NCBI GenBank assembly: GCA_023475105.1 | Contig: JAMCWJ010000052.1 | Location: 1 to 64,000, forward strand | Source: Nitrospirota bacterium | Lineage (GTDB): Bacteria; Nitrospirota; Thermodesulfovibrionia; Thermodesulfovibrionales; UBA9159 | Direction of reading: 5' to 3' | Length of the DNA stretch: 64,000 bases | Shown: positions 40,069 to 50,571 of the stretch, piece after piece | How the letters are laid out: each line of letters starts with the position of its first letter | Numbering within the stretch: the stretch's first letter is position 1 | Translations under genes and position numbers: made by a program | Notes under the pieces: model-generated | Told to the model about the DNA's origin: nothing | Database searches by the model: none | Seen by the model: the letters and a program-made list of their open reading frames with translations, nothing else

Positions 40069-40842
40069 TCACGTCCTTGCCCACATAAAAAGGATTACCA
40101 CAGCGAGGACGATTCTGTAATAGACGAAGACATCGAGCGGATTCTTCCTCACGAAGCGAAGCAGGAATCTGATCGCAAAAAGACCCGAGACAAAGGCGGC
40201 CAAAAAACCGACGGCGAATATATCGAGATGATAATGGCCGTGATCTTTCAGGAGTTTTCTTCCCTCGAGCAGGGTGGCCCCTCCTATGATCGGCGTAGAC
40301 AGGAGGAACGAGAACCGCACCGCGGCTTCCCTTGTAAGGTCCCTGAACAGTCCGGCCGTCATCGTGATGCCCGATCGCGAAACACCAGGGATCAGCGCGA
40401 CCGCCTGGGCACCGCCGATAAAAAGCGAATCCGCGAGCGAGGTCCGCTTTTTCCTGCTCTTGCTTTTTTTCTCCGCGGCGAGCATAAAGAGACCGAAGGC
40501 GATCGTCGAAAAAGCGATAACCAGGGGGTTTCTCAAGGTTTGCTCCACGGCGTCTCCGAACAGGACTCCGGCAAGTCCTGCGGGTATCGTCGCGACCGCG
40601 ATGAAGAGAAGCATCTTTCTGTCCGAGGAGAGCATCTTCAGCCAGTCCTTGTAAAAGCAGATGAGCAGGGCGACCAGGGTACCGGCATGAAGCGCCACGT
40701 CGAACAGGAGCGTATTCACCTCGCCCTTCCATCCGAAGAACCAGGGGAAAAGGATGAGGTGGGCCGTACTGCTCACGGGAAAGAATTCCGTAATCCCCTG
40801 AACAAGACCCAACACCACTGCCCTCATCATTTCAGATTCCAC
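40069..40842 (-). CDS. uppP: Undecaprenyl-diphosphate phosphatase
   Basis: GLVQGITEFFPVSSTAHLILFPWFFGW; PGVSRSGITMTAGLFRDLTREAAVRFSFLLSTPIIGGA. Confidence 0.94.
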   Translation of the reverse strand: MESEMMRAVVLGLVQGITEFFPVSSTAHLILFPWFFGWKGEVNTLLFDVALHAGTLVALLICFYKDWLKMLSSDRKMLLFIAVATIPAGLAGVLFGDAVEQTLRNPLVIAFSTIAFGLFMLAAEKKSKSRKKRTSLADSLFIGGAQAVALIPGVSRSGITMTAGLFRDLTREAAVRFSFLLSTPIIGGATLLEGRKLLKDHGHYHLDIFAVGFLAAFVSGLFAIRFLLRFVRKNPLDVFVYYRIVLAVVILFMWART

Positions 40843-40868
40843 AGAACCTCCGTAATGTAGTGCGGCTA

Positions 40869-41927
40869 TTACGGGCGCCTCTTGCTTTTCGAGCGATCGA
40901 AGAGCCCCGGTTCGCCCCCGAGGGGTATATCGAGGAGGGCATAAGCCTTTTCCGAGGCCTTTCTCCCCTGCGAAGTCCTGATCACAAATCCCGATTTCAG
41001 CAGATACGGCTCGATCACATCGAGCAGTACGTCCGACTCTATCTGAAGGGTCGAAGCGAGGGCCTCGATGCCTACAGGACCTCCCTTGTAATTCAGGATG
41101 ATCGTTCCGAGTAGTTTCCGGTCCGTCTCTCCAAGGCCGTGCTCGTCGATGCCTTCGAGAGCCAGGGCCTCCACGGCCACGGCCTTCGTAATTCTCCCCT
41201 GGGCCCGCACCTGCGCATAGTCGCGTACGCGCTTCAAGAGCCGGTTTGCGACCCTCGGCGTCCCCCTCGCTCTCCTGGCAATCTCAAAAGCGCCTTCCTG
41301 TTCTATCGCAACCTCCAGTATCGCGGCGGAGCGTTTCACGATCCGGACAAGGTCTTTTTCGACGTAGAAATCGAGGTCTCTCGTGATGCCGAAACGCTCC
41401 CTCAGAGGAGAAGAGAGAAGCCCTGCCCGCGTCGTGGCTCCTATCAGCGTGAAGGGTTCGAGTCTGTAGCGGTGGGTCCTCGCATGCACGCCCTTGTCGA
41501 AAATGAAATCCACGGCAAAGTCCTCCATGGCCGGATAGAGGAATTCCTCGACGATTTTCGGTATCCTGTGGATCTCGTCGATGAAGAAGACGTCTCCTTT
41601 TTCCATATGCGTCAGGATCCCCATCAGGTCGCCGCCTTTTTCGAGGGCCGGTCCGGAAGAGGTGATGATCTTCGTCCCCATCTCGCTCGCGATGATATGG
41701 GCCAGCGTCGTTTTCCCGAGCCCCGGAGGACCGTTGAAAAGGATATGGTCGAGGGGCTCTTTCCTCTGCAACGCAGCCTCGATGGCGATCTTCAGGGTTT
41801 CGACTATCTTGTCCTGGCCTATATACTCCGAGAGTTTCTTCGGCCTCAGGCTGAGGTTGTTCTCCTCATCGAGGGGGCTCTTCTCTTTCAGGATATCGGA
41901 CAGCCCGCCTTCTTCCTCATAGATCAT
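40869..41927 (-). CDS. ruvB: Holliday junction branch migration DNA helicase RuvB
   Basis: [57 protein letters not shown]. Confidence 0.97.
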   Translation of the reverse strand: MIYEEEGGLSDILKEKSPLDEENNLSLRPKKLSEYIGQDKIVETLKIAIEAALQRKEPLDHILFNGPPGLGKTTLAHIIASEMGTKIITSSGPALEKGGDLMGILTHMEKGDVFFIDEIHRIPKIVEEFLYPAMEDFAVDFIFDKGVHARTHRYRLEPFTLIGATTRAGLLSSPLRERFGITRDLDFYVEKDLVRIVKRSAAILEVAIEQEGAFEIARRARGTPRVANRLLKRVRDYAQVRAQGRITKAVAVEALALEGIDEHGLGETDRKLLGTIILNYKGGPVGIEALASTLQIESDVLLDVIEPYLLKSGFVIRTSQGRKASEKAYALLDIPLGGEPGLFDRSKSKRRP

Positions 41928-42556
41928 TGTCTCTGTCCCCTGTACACTTCCTCGAACAGTTCCTCGGACGAGCTGATGCGGGGGCTCCGCCTCATCGCCT
42001 CCTCTATCATCTTCCGCGCCTCGGGAAGCTTGTGCCCGAGCTGGTTCACCAGGACGTCCTCCACTTCCTTCCTGAAGTCCTCAGCGACTTCTTCGGGCGC
42101 TTCTACTTCCTGCATCAGCGCATACTTCGCCGCCTTCCCCTTCAGCGCGGCGATGATCTTTTCCGCCTTCCTCTCGCCGATGCCCTTCAATTCCTTCAGC
42201 GCCTTCGCATCCTTTCCCTCGATCGAGCGCGCGATCTCCCTCACCGGCTTCACAAGTGCCCTCACTGCTGCCGAGGGGCCGATATCCTCGACCGATATGA
42301 ACAGCTCGAAAAATTCCTTGTCAAGGGAGGACGGGAAACCCACAAGCACGGGTTTCGGCTGCCTCTCCGTCTGGTTATAGGAGATATGGAGTTCCAGTTC
42401 CTCGCCGTCCTTCTTTTCCGCCTTTATCCTCTTCATGGCGTAGGCGGGTACCAGGATGTCGTACCCTACCCCGTTCACGATGAGGGTAAGCCTGTCATCC
42501 CTTCCGCGGTCCATTCTCACTATGCCCCTCAGATAAGAGATCATCGCTCTCTCCAT
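41924..42556 (-). CDS. ruvA: Holliday junction branch migration protein RuvA
   Basis: [33 protein letters not shown]; Hh[20 protein letters not shown]; adjacent to ruvB and ruvC. Confidence 0.94.
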   Translation of the reverse strand: MERAMISYLRGIVRMDRGRDDRLTLIVNGVGYDILVPAYAMKRIKAEKKDGEELELHISYNQTERQPKPVLVGFPSSLDKEFFELFISVEDIGPSAAVRALVKPVREIARSIEGKDAKALKELKGIGERKAEKIIAALKGKAAKYALMQEVEAPEEVAEDFRKEVEDVLVNQLGHKLPEARKMIEEAMRRSPRISSSEELFEEVYRGQRQ

Positions 42557-43026
42557 CCCGTTTTTCTGTAAAACGCCGTCAGCGCGACCGCCAGCGCGTC
42601 GGAGGCATGGAACGATTTCAGGTCCGAAATGCCGAGCAGGTCCTTGATCGTCTCTTTCACCTGGCCCTTGTCCGCCCCTCCGTGTCCCACAAGGGAATTC
42701 TTCACCTCTTTCGGGGTGATCTCGGTCATCGCAACGCCATTCTGAAAAACAGACAGGTACATGATACCCAAAACGCCGCCCAATAATATACCGGCCTTCG
42801 GGTATTTGACAAGGGAAAAGACGTTTTCTATCGCGATCAGGTCAGGGCCGAGCGTGCGGATCAGCTGATTGAGGTCGGCATGAATCTGGAACAGCCGGTG
42901 GGAGATATGTTCTCTCGGAGAGGTCCTGATATACCCGCATTTCAGCAGGGAAGAAGCGCTTCTCCCGCACTCGATCGCACCGAAGCCCGTGCTGGCGAGA
43001 CCGGGGTCCAGACCGAGTATTACCAT
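42541..43026 (-). CDS. ruvC: Crossover junction endodeoxyribonuclease RuvC
   Basis: MVILGLDPGLASTGFGAIE; IAIENVFSLVKYPKAGILLGGVLG; HASDALAVALTAFY. Confidence 0.95.
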   Translation of the reverse strand: MVILGLDPGLASTGFGAIECGRSASSLLKCGYIRTSPREHISHRLFQIHADLNQLIRTLGPDLIAIENVFSLVKYPKAGILLGGVLGIMYLSVFQNGVAMTEITPKEVKNSLVGHGGADKGQVKETIKDLLGISDLKSFHASDALAVALTAFYRKTGWRER

Positions 43027-43071
43027 GACGGCAGGCCGGGGACAGCCGGCCCGCGGGCGGAGACGAAAAGG

Positions 43072-43665
43072 CTATCTCTTCCTCGGGCTTTCAAAGAGTA
43101 TCTCCTCCACCATCTGGCAGAGGACATGCCCCAGGGTGATGTGCGTTTCCTGTATTCTCGGGGTGTTTTCGGAAGGGACGATGAATCCATAGTCGGCCCT
43201 GGATGCAAACTTTTCCCCCTTCGCTCCGGTAAACACGATAGTCCTGAGTTTCCTTCTCTTTGCCACATCCATCGCCTTGAGGACGTTGCCGGAATTTCCG
43301 CTTGTGCTTATCGCAAGAACGACATCGCCTTCTTCAGAGAGAGACTTGAGCTGCCGCGCGAAAATCTCGGTGAAGTCGTAGTCGTTGGCGATCGAGGTGA
43401 GGACCGCCACGTCGGTAGTGAGGGCTATCGCAGGAAGGCCGGGCCTTTCCCTTTTGAACCTGTTGATAAATTCCGCCGCGATATGAGAGGCGTCCGTGGC
43501 GCTGCCGCCGTTGCCGAAGAGGAGGAGCTTCTTGCCGTCGTTGAATGCCTCTGCAATGAGCTTGGAGGCCTCCATGATAGCGTCGACGTGTTCCTTTACG
43601 AATTTATCCTTTACCGAGATGCTTTCTTCGAAGGCTTTTAATATCTTCTCTTTCATCCAGGCCAT
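43072..43665 (-). CDS. gmhA: Phosphoheptose isomerase (SIS domain)
   Basis: KKLLLFGNGGSATDASHIAAEFINRFKRERPGLPAIALTTDVAVLTSIANDYDF...SGNSGNVLKAMDVAK. Confidence 0.93.
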   Translation of the reverse strand: MAWMKEKILKAFEESISVKDKFVKEHVDAIMEASKLIAEAFNDGKKLLLFGNGGSATDASHIAAEFINRFKRERPGLPAIALTTDVAVLTSIANDYDFTEIFARQLKSLSEEGDVVLAISTSGNSGNVLKAMDVAKRRKLRTIVFTGAKGEKFASRADYGFIVPSENTPRIQETHITLGHVLCQMVEEILFESPRKR

Positions 43666-43771
43666 TCTCTATCCGAACAAATTACCTTCCGTCTCACAGA
43701 ACTTCCGGGGGATGGGTCTAGACTAATACAAGCGCTCTTTGCTTGTCAACGCTCATCAATACTCATCAAAA

Positions 43772-43815
43772 CCATCGACTCCGCGTGAGGATGCATTCGA
43801 ACGGTTTCACCGCGC
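43772..43815 (+). repeat. Interspersed MITE/REP-like repeat, copy C (truncated)
   Basis: CCATCGACTCCGCGTGAGGATGCATTCGAACGGTTTCA, same left end as copy A; runs to the 3' end of the neighbouring lipoprotein CDS. Confidence 0.75.
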
Positions 43816-44809
43816 CTCACCGGTCAACGGTTCGCTCTCCTTTACCGGCCCGATCGCCCTTATCATGTACCAGACCTTCTTCCCGGTCCTTACTGCGTCC
43901 GTGAATGAGGGAACCTTCACCTCCCCGATTGGGGTAAATTCCTTTTCATCTCCGGTCCTCCTGAAGACCCTGTATCCCCTCACCCAGGCTTCCGCGCTCT
44001 CCTTCCAGGTCAGATAGACCTTCGTGTCCTCCACGATCCTGAGATCGCCCGGAGCCGAAGGGACAAAATCAGAAGGGGCCACGGCGATCTCCTGTGAAGC
44101 ATACCCCTCGTCCTCGACATCGGCGTCATGGAGCGACCTGACCACGTAATACACTGTCGTTTCGGGGAAAAGCCTCGTGTCCTCAAAGGAAGTCTTGCAC
44201 ACGGGCTCGCCGTTGAGGGGAACCCCGGAAAACTTACCCTTTTCGAGGGATCTATATACATTGTAGCAGATACCCTCTCCCGAACTTTTCCAGGTGAGTT
44301 CCATGGAATCGGACATTATCCTGAAGCGGATTGCTTCGGGAGGCAAGGGCAAAGGCTTCGGGACTACCGAGACGATATTCGAATCGTTGCTCGCCACCCC
44401 TTTCGGATTAACGGCGACGACTTTATACCGGTAGGCCCGGTCTGTTTCAAAAGTGCCGTCTAAAAAAGTGTTACGGTCGTTCTCCACGGTCTCAATTTTC
44501 TCGAAAGGACCGCCTCCCCCGGACCTCAGGACCACAAAGCCCTTCAGGGAGTCCCTTAGATTGTCGGGATAGGACCACGCAAGAATAATCTTGGCTTCCC
44601 TGTGGATAGCCGAAAGCCGCGATGGCGCTTGGGGCTTTTCGTAAGCCTTCAGCGTGGGAGGTCCTTTCCTGCCGCAGGAGACCGTTAATACCAGGACAAT
44701 GATGAGTAACGAGTAACGAGTCACAAGTGACGGATAATCAATACGGGTATCACTGCTGTTCCATCGGCCCAAGAATCTCCCCGCATCCCTCCCAGCCGGA
44801 ACGACCTCT

Positions 44810-44820
<11 letters not shown>
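43807..44820 (-). CDS. Fibronectin type III-like lipoprotein
   Basis: Lipobox-like [22 protein letters not shown]3-like repeats. Likely start GTG at about 44724. Confidence 0.75.
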
Positions 44821-46192
<1,372 letters not shown>

Positions 46193-46258
46193 GGCCTAAG
46201 AATAATGATTTTCAGCCTTTTGTGTCAAGGAGTTTTGAAATATGATATGATAACACCG

Positions 46259-47080
46259 ATGCCAGAGGCCAAACTTAAAGTAATCCTTCTACGGCATACT
46301 CCCAACCCCGAGGAGACTATTGCCATGGCTGCCAGGCTCTGCTACAGCCCCTCCGATATCTGGTCCTTAAGGGAGAAGATCGAGACGAAAGACCAGAGAG
46401 AATTTGTGGAAAAACTGATGAAAATAGGGCACATGAGCCCGATTGAACATGCATCTTTTACTTTTGCTGTTGAAGGAATATCCCGTGCGTGCTCGCACCA
46501 ACTCGTGAGGCATAGACTGGCATCTTATTCCCAACAGTCTCAGCGATACGTAAGCGAAGAGACTGGATTTGATTATATAATCCCGCCGACAATCAGAGGA
46601 GATAAGGAACTGATGACATTTTATGAAAAGTTTATGGACGAAGCTCAGCAGGCATATAATCATATCGTTAAGAAACTTAACGAAAAAGGCAAGAAAGGTG
46701 AAATAGCTAACCAGGATGCAAGATTTGTCCTTCCTAACGCTACTGAAACAAAGATAATGCTGACAATGAATGCACGGGAATTGCTGCACTTCTTCAGACA
46801 GCGCTGCTGTTTCAGAGCTCAATGGGAGATTAGAGAGATGGCGCATCAAATGTTATTATTGGTGAAAACTGTCGCACCAATAATCTTCGAGAAATCAGGA
46901 CCCGCCTGTGTAAATGAACCATGCCCCGAAAGAGTAATGTATTGCGGAAAAGCAAGGGAGATAAAAAGGATCTATGGTAGATTTGTGAAAGGCAAGAATA
47001 AGGCTGTCAATAAGGGGACGGGAGGCAGTGCGAAGAAGAGCAAGGTATTAGGCTCTCAAAAAGGACTATTTCAAGAATAG
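46259..47080 (+). CDS. thyX: FAD-dependent thymidylate synthase
   Basis: RHRLASYSQQSQRY (ThyX signature); ETKIMLTMNARELLHFFRQRCCFRAQWEIREMA; start possibly 46247. Confidence 0.95.
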   Translation: MPEAKLKVILLRHTPNPEETIAMAARLCYSPSDIWSLREKIETKDQREFVEKLMKIGHMSPIEHASFTFAVEGISRACSHQLVRHRLASYSQQSQRYVSEETGFDYIIPPTIRGDKELMTFYEKFMDEAQQAYNHIVKKLNEKGKKGEIANQDARFVLPNATETKIMLTMNARELLHFFRQRCCFRAQWEIREMAHQMLLLVKTVAPIIFEKSGPACVNEPCPERVMYCGKAREIKRIYGRFVKGKNKAVNKGTGGSAKKSKVLGSQKGLFQE

Positions 47081-47103
47081 AAAGTGCTTTCCTCTTACTA
47101 CCC

Positions 47104-47263
47104 GTGCCATATGTATATATTCTGAGATGTTCAGATGGGTCATACTACACAGGGTCGACGTATAATTTAGAACGACGGTTGGCAGAGCATAATGCACAGA
47201 TTTTGACGGATTTACTGCAAAGAGACTACCCCTAGAATTGGTTTATAGTTGTGAGATGTCCCC
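47104..47263 (+). pseudogene. GIY-YIG nuclease (UPF0213/YhbQ-like), frameshifted remnant
   Basis: Frame 1: VPYVYILRCSDGSYYTGSTYNLERRLAEHNAQ, stop at DYP*; another frame continues GFTAKRLPLELVYSCEM. Confidence 0.75.
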
Positions 47264-47463
47264 TCTCCCTCATGGATTCCTGTGCACCGCTGTGTGACCT
47301 TCCGGGACAAACCGGGTCATCCCCGGGAATCCCGGCGCCTCCGCCGTCACCCCCAAAAGCCCCCTCTGTCGTCCTGCATTCGGACCCGTTGCGGCAGAGG
47401 TGTGAGTCGCAGAAAAATCTGCTATGATAAAAAAACCTTTTCTGCTATACAAGGGGATAAGGC

Positions 47464-48453
47464 ATGACCTTAGCGAACTTTCTTGATTCCTACATCGGCA
47501 GGTATATTGTCCAGGCGTGCTGCCACTCCCTGGTCGCAGCGCTCGTCGCAGACAGGGCTATCCAGGCCTGGAGAATCACCGATCCGCTCGTACAGCAGCG
47601 GTTCAGCCTGATCGTCGTGCTCTTTCCGATCGTTTCCTTCCCGGCCTACCAAATGATAAACCCGGAGAGGGGATCGCTCTCTTTCAGGCTGGAAGCGCTC
47701 TTCGACAGCGGCAGGTGGCTGAATATGGAGTTATGGGGAATAATTCCGTTGAATGTCGTCTTCGTCTGTATCCTTTCCGTCACCGCCTTTGTCTTTCTTT
47801 TCCAGGAGATGATCCCCGTTGTGAAACATACCGTTGAATCGCGGGGGCCGGCATCCCCGGAGGAAGAACCCGTTGATCCGGTCGTGGGCAAGGCGCTCGA
47901 GCATCTCCCCGGCGGAATGCCCCGGGTCTCCGTGATAGAAGAAGATGAGTTCATCCTCTTTTCCTCCACGGGCAGAAGCCCGACGGTCTTCCTCTCGAGA
48001 GGCCTGATCGACCTGCTGAACGGCGAGCAGCTCAGGGCCGCGGTCGCACACGAGGCTGCACACATTGCGAGGAACAGGCGTCCTCTGCTCATCATCGTGT
48101 TTCTTATCCGAATCCTCATGTTCTTCAACCCTGTGGTCCTCGTCGAATTCAGGCGCATCATCCAGGAAGAGGAAAAGGTGTGCGATGACATCGCCGTCCG
48201 TTTCACACACAAACCCCGGGCGCTGGCCGAAGTCCTGAGGAAATTCAACTCTGAAAGGGAAGACCTCAGCCTCGAAACGATAAAGAAGCCCTCTGCGCTC
48301 GGGGCCGCCCTCGAAGACTACAGCCATAACGTGCATCTTGAAAGCAGGATCAAGAGACTCGAAGAGGGGCCGCCGCACAGGACGGGGGGAGAGTGGGTGA
48401 AGTTCCTCCTCACGCTTGCGGTGATTGTTGCGATCAACTATTTTGTTGTTTGA
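47464..48453 (+). CDS. M56 family (BlaR1-like) membrane metallopeptidase
   Basis: TM helices; zinc motif AAVAHEAAHIARNRRPL; EEEKVCDDIAVRFT. Confidence 0.83.
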   Translation: MTLANFLDSYIGRYIVQACCHSLVAALVADRAIQAWRITDPLVQQRFSLIVVLFPIVSFPAYQMINPERGSLSFRLEALFDSGRWLNMELWGIIPLNVVFVCILSVTAFVFLFQEMIPVVKHTVESRGPASPEEEPVDPVVGKALEHLPGGMPRVSVIEEDEFILFSSTGRSPTVFLSRGLIDLLNGEQLRAAVAHEAAHIARNRRPLLIIVFLIRILMFFNPVVLVEFRRIIQEEEKVCDDIAVRFTHKPRALAEVLRKFNSEREDLSLETIKKPSALGAALEDYSHNVHLESRIKRLEEGPPHRTGGEWVKFLLTLAVIVAINYFVV

Positions 48454-48468
48454 TGAAAGGGGTGAAGC

Positions 48469-48996
48469 GTGCGTAAGAACGTTCGGGGGTTCCTGTATTT
48501 TGCGGTGACCATCGCGATCCTCGTCGGGGTGCTCCGGGTCACGAACTGGCTGCCCGAGGTGCTCCAGGGGGGCATGATGAAGAGTTACGGCAGCATCGAA
48601 GACGTGAAATCGGACCTGGGCGTCAGGGACATTTATGTTCCTTCTTACTTCCCCCAGAATCTTGCCTGGCCCCCTTCGAGGATCCTGGCGCAGTCGAGAC
48701 CCTTTCTTGCGGTCGTGATGGAGTTCACGCAGGGGAAGACCGGCGACGTCGCCCTCGTCATATCCCAGGCCGCAGACAAACGCTTCGCCCCGGACGGAAC
48801 GATAGCGATACTGCAGATAAAAGACCAAGTGAATTATACCCTGAAGGGGCGGACTGCCCTGCTTGAAGTCGGGACATGCGGGAACGAAATCCCCTGCAGC
48901 AGGATTTCCTGGGACGAAGCGAACTACAGGATCAGTCTGACGATAAAGGCGCCCCCTTTCGAACTGGTGAAAATCGCGGACAGTATGCTGCGCTGA
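48469..48996 (+). CDS. Membrane-anchored protein with DUF4367-like C-terminus (tentative)
   Basis: GTG start; one N-terminal TM; C-terminal WDEANYRISLTIKAPPFELVKIADSML; coupled to the M56 gene. Confidence 0.6.
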   Translation: MRKNVRGFLYFAVTIAILVGVLRVTNWLPEVLQGGMMKSYGSIEDVKSDLGVRDIYVPSYFPQNLAWPPSRILAQSRPFLAVVMEFTQGKTGDVALVISQAADKRFAPDGTIAILQIKDQVNYTLKGRTALLEVGTCGNEIPCSRISWDEANYRISLTIKAPPFELVKIADSMLR

Positions 48997-49115
48997 CCCG
49001 CGCCGCTCAAGATGCCGGACCATGGCCGGAAGGCGAACCCTCGCGCCGGTCAATCCCTTTGACTTTCATTATTTTTTTAGGATCTTCCTCTCATCCCCGT
49101 AGGACAATTTTCCCC

Positions 49116-49144
49116 TTGAAATAGGAACTTCTTCCAATTATATT
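49116..49144 (+). promoter_or_regulatory. Sigma70-type promoter (TTGAAA-N17-TATATT) upstream of redox cluster
   Basis: TTGAAA 49116-49121, TATATT 49139-49144. Confidence 0.5.
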
Positions 49145-49201
49145 CCCTGCGAACCTCTGCTATAAATAAATTAGAAGAGAAGAGAAAGGAGGTGGAATAC
49201 G

Positions 49202-49546
49202 ATGTTCAGGTACAAAGGAGGACGAAAGGTTGGAAAGGGGACCTACTGGAACATTTCGAACGGAAGCCGGATCGACATTGCCGATGAAGGGACGCTTCCG
49301 GGGGACGCCAACACGACGTACACCAGATTTCCACCGGGTATTGTGCTCCTTGCAGGCCCCGCAATAGGACTGTTGTATGTCATCGCCATGCCTTTCATCG
49401 CACTCGGGACCATCGCGGCCCTGATAGGGAAAAAGCTTGTGACCGGACTTGCCGGTCTGCTCGGGAATCTCGTCTCATTCGGGTGGAGACCGAGTGAGGC
49501 CAACCTGACAGGCAAGAAGAAGGGGAAAAAGAAGACACCCAAATAA
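49202..49546 (+). CDS. Small membrane protein, redox-cluster associated (paralogue 1)
   Basis: Hydrophobic core LLAGPAIGLLYVIAMPFIALGTIAALIGKK; C-terminal SFGWRPSEANLTGKKKGKKK; SD AAAGGAGGTG. Confidence 0.75.
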   Translation: MFRYKGGRKVGKGTYWNISNGSRIDIADEGTLPGDANTTYTRFPPGIVLLAGPAIGLLYVIAMPFIALGTIAALIGKKLVTGLAGLLGNLVSFGWRPSEANLTGKKKGKKKTPK

Positions 49547-49586
49547 GCGGAAAGGGCACGACAGGCCCTTGGGAGAGGAGGATACG

Positions 49587-49982
49587 ATGAACACGCTTTA
49601 CGACTATTTGACCCATATCAAGGGGGTAGAGTATCTGATCTCGGTTGCATTCATCGCCGTATACATCGTGTATGCGGAGGTGCTGAAGCCAAAGCCTTTC
49701 AAGACCCTGAAGGAAGGGGGAAGGGAAGACCTGGAATTCGTGAAAAGTCACCGGGACGCTGCCAGGACGACCATCAAGAGAATCGTCGCGGCCCCGTTTA
49801 TCGGTCTGGGCTACATCGTGATGCTTCCCTTTGCCTTCGCCTTTGCCGTAGGCGCCGCCGCGCTCAACGGCGTACTGGGTCTGGCAGGGAGAAGCGCATC
49901 CTTCGGCTGGAGGCCCACTGAGGCATATCTCGCCGGCAAAAAGAAAAAGAAGGAAGAGAAAAAAGAGGATGAAACGAAATAA
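49587..49982 (+). CDS. Small membrane protein, redox-cluster associated (paralogue 2)
   Basis: Two hydrophobic segments; C-terminal SFGWRPTEAYLAGKKKKKEEK, matching paralogue 1. Confidence 0.75.
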   Translation: MNTLYDYLTHIKGVEYLISVAFIAVYIVYAEVLKPKPFKTLKEGGREDLEFVKSHRDAARTTIKRIVAAPFIGLGYIVMLPFAFAFAVGAAALNGVLGLAGRSASFGWRPTEAYLAGKKKKKEEKKEDETK

Positions 49983-50080
49983 CCTGAATACCTGTACCGA
50001 AGGAAACATCGGCGGTTCCCCGGGAGGAGATGCCGGGAAGGTCGAAAGCCGCGGGAACTGCCGAACAGGAGGCACCTTAT

Positions 50081-50548
50081 ATGAAAAAAATGATTCTTAT
50101 AGTCCTCATTGTCAGCGCTCTTCTCTCCTTTGCCGCCTCACTGTATGCGGGAAGCCCGGCAAAGGCCCCGGATGTGGTCACCCTTGACACGCTGAAGGAC
50201 AAATACGAGCCTGTTCTGTTCACCCATGAGCGGCATACCGGCCTCGCGGGAAACTGCGGCGTCTGTCATCACGAACACGGCAATAACGGAAGTCTTCCGT
50301 GCAAAAGCTGCCATTCCCTTGACGCTGCAGCATTCAAAAACTCGGTTACTCATAATTTTAGTGCCTGCAAGAGTTGTCACGGCGCATATTCTCCCGAGAA
50401 CCCCGGGATTCCCGGACTCAAGGTTGCATATCATACCCAGTGCTTCAAGTGCCACCGGGGAATGGGTGATGTCGGCAAAGGGCCTCAGGGCTGCACTGAG
50501 CTCTGTCATGCGAAAAGAGACGTGACGATGAGCAAGAAATCCCAATAA
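50081..50548 (+). CDS. Small periplasmic multiheme cytochrome c (class III/c7-like)
   Basis: Signal peptide; CGVCH, CKSCH, CKSCH, CFKCH plus CTELCH (CX3CH). Confidence 0.85.
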   Translation: MKKMILIVLIVSALLSFAASLYAGSPAKAPDVVTLDTLKDKYEPVLFTHERHTGLAGNCGVCHHEHGNNGSLPCKSCHSLDAAAFKNSVTHNFSACKSCHGAYSPENPGIPGLKVAYHTQCFKCHRGMGDVGKGPQGCTELCHAKRDVTMSKKSQ

Positions 50549-50571
50549 TCCTTGTTTTAAAGGAGGCTTTT

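Noticed and set aside
44690-44740. Short direct repeats GAGTAACGAGTAACGAGTCAC
   Set aside because: Two to three imperfect short units at the lipoprotein start region; no array structure or CRISPR-like spacing.
47280-47410. GC-rich partly palindromic gap (CCGGGTCATCCCCGGGAATCCCGG) as a mobile element
   Set aside because: Palindromic character is present, but no second copy in the window and no terminal repeats.
49124-49135. GGAACTTCTTCC dyad in the promoter spacer upstream of the redox cluster
   Set aside because: Only 4-bp arms (GGAA/TTCC); too short to claim an operator without conservation.
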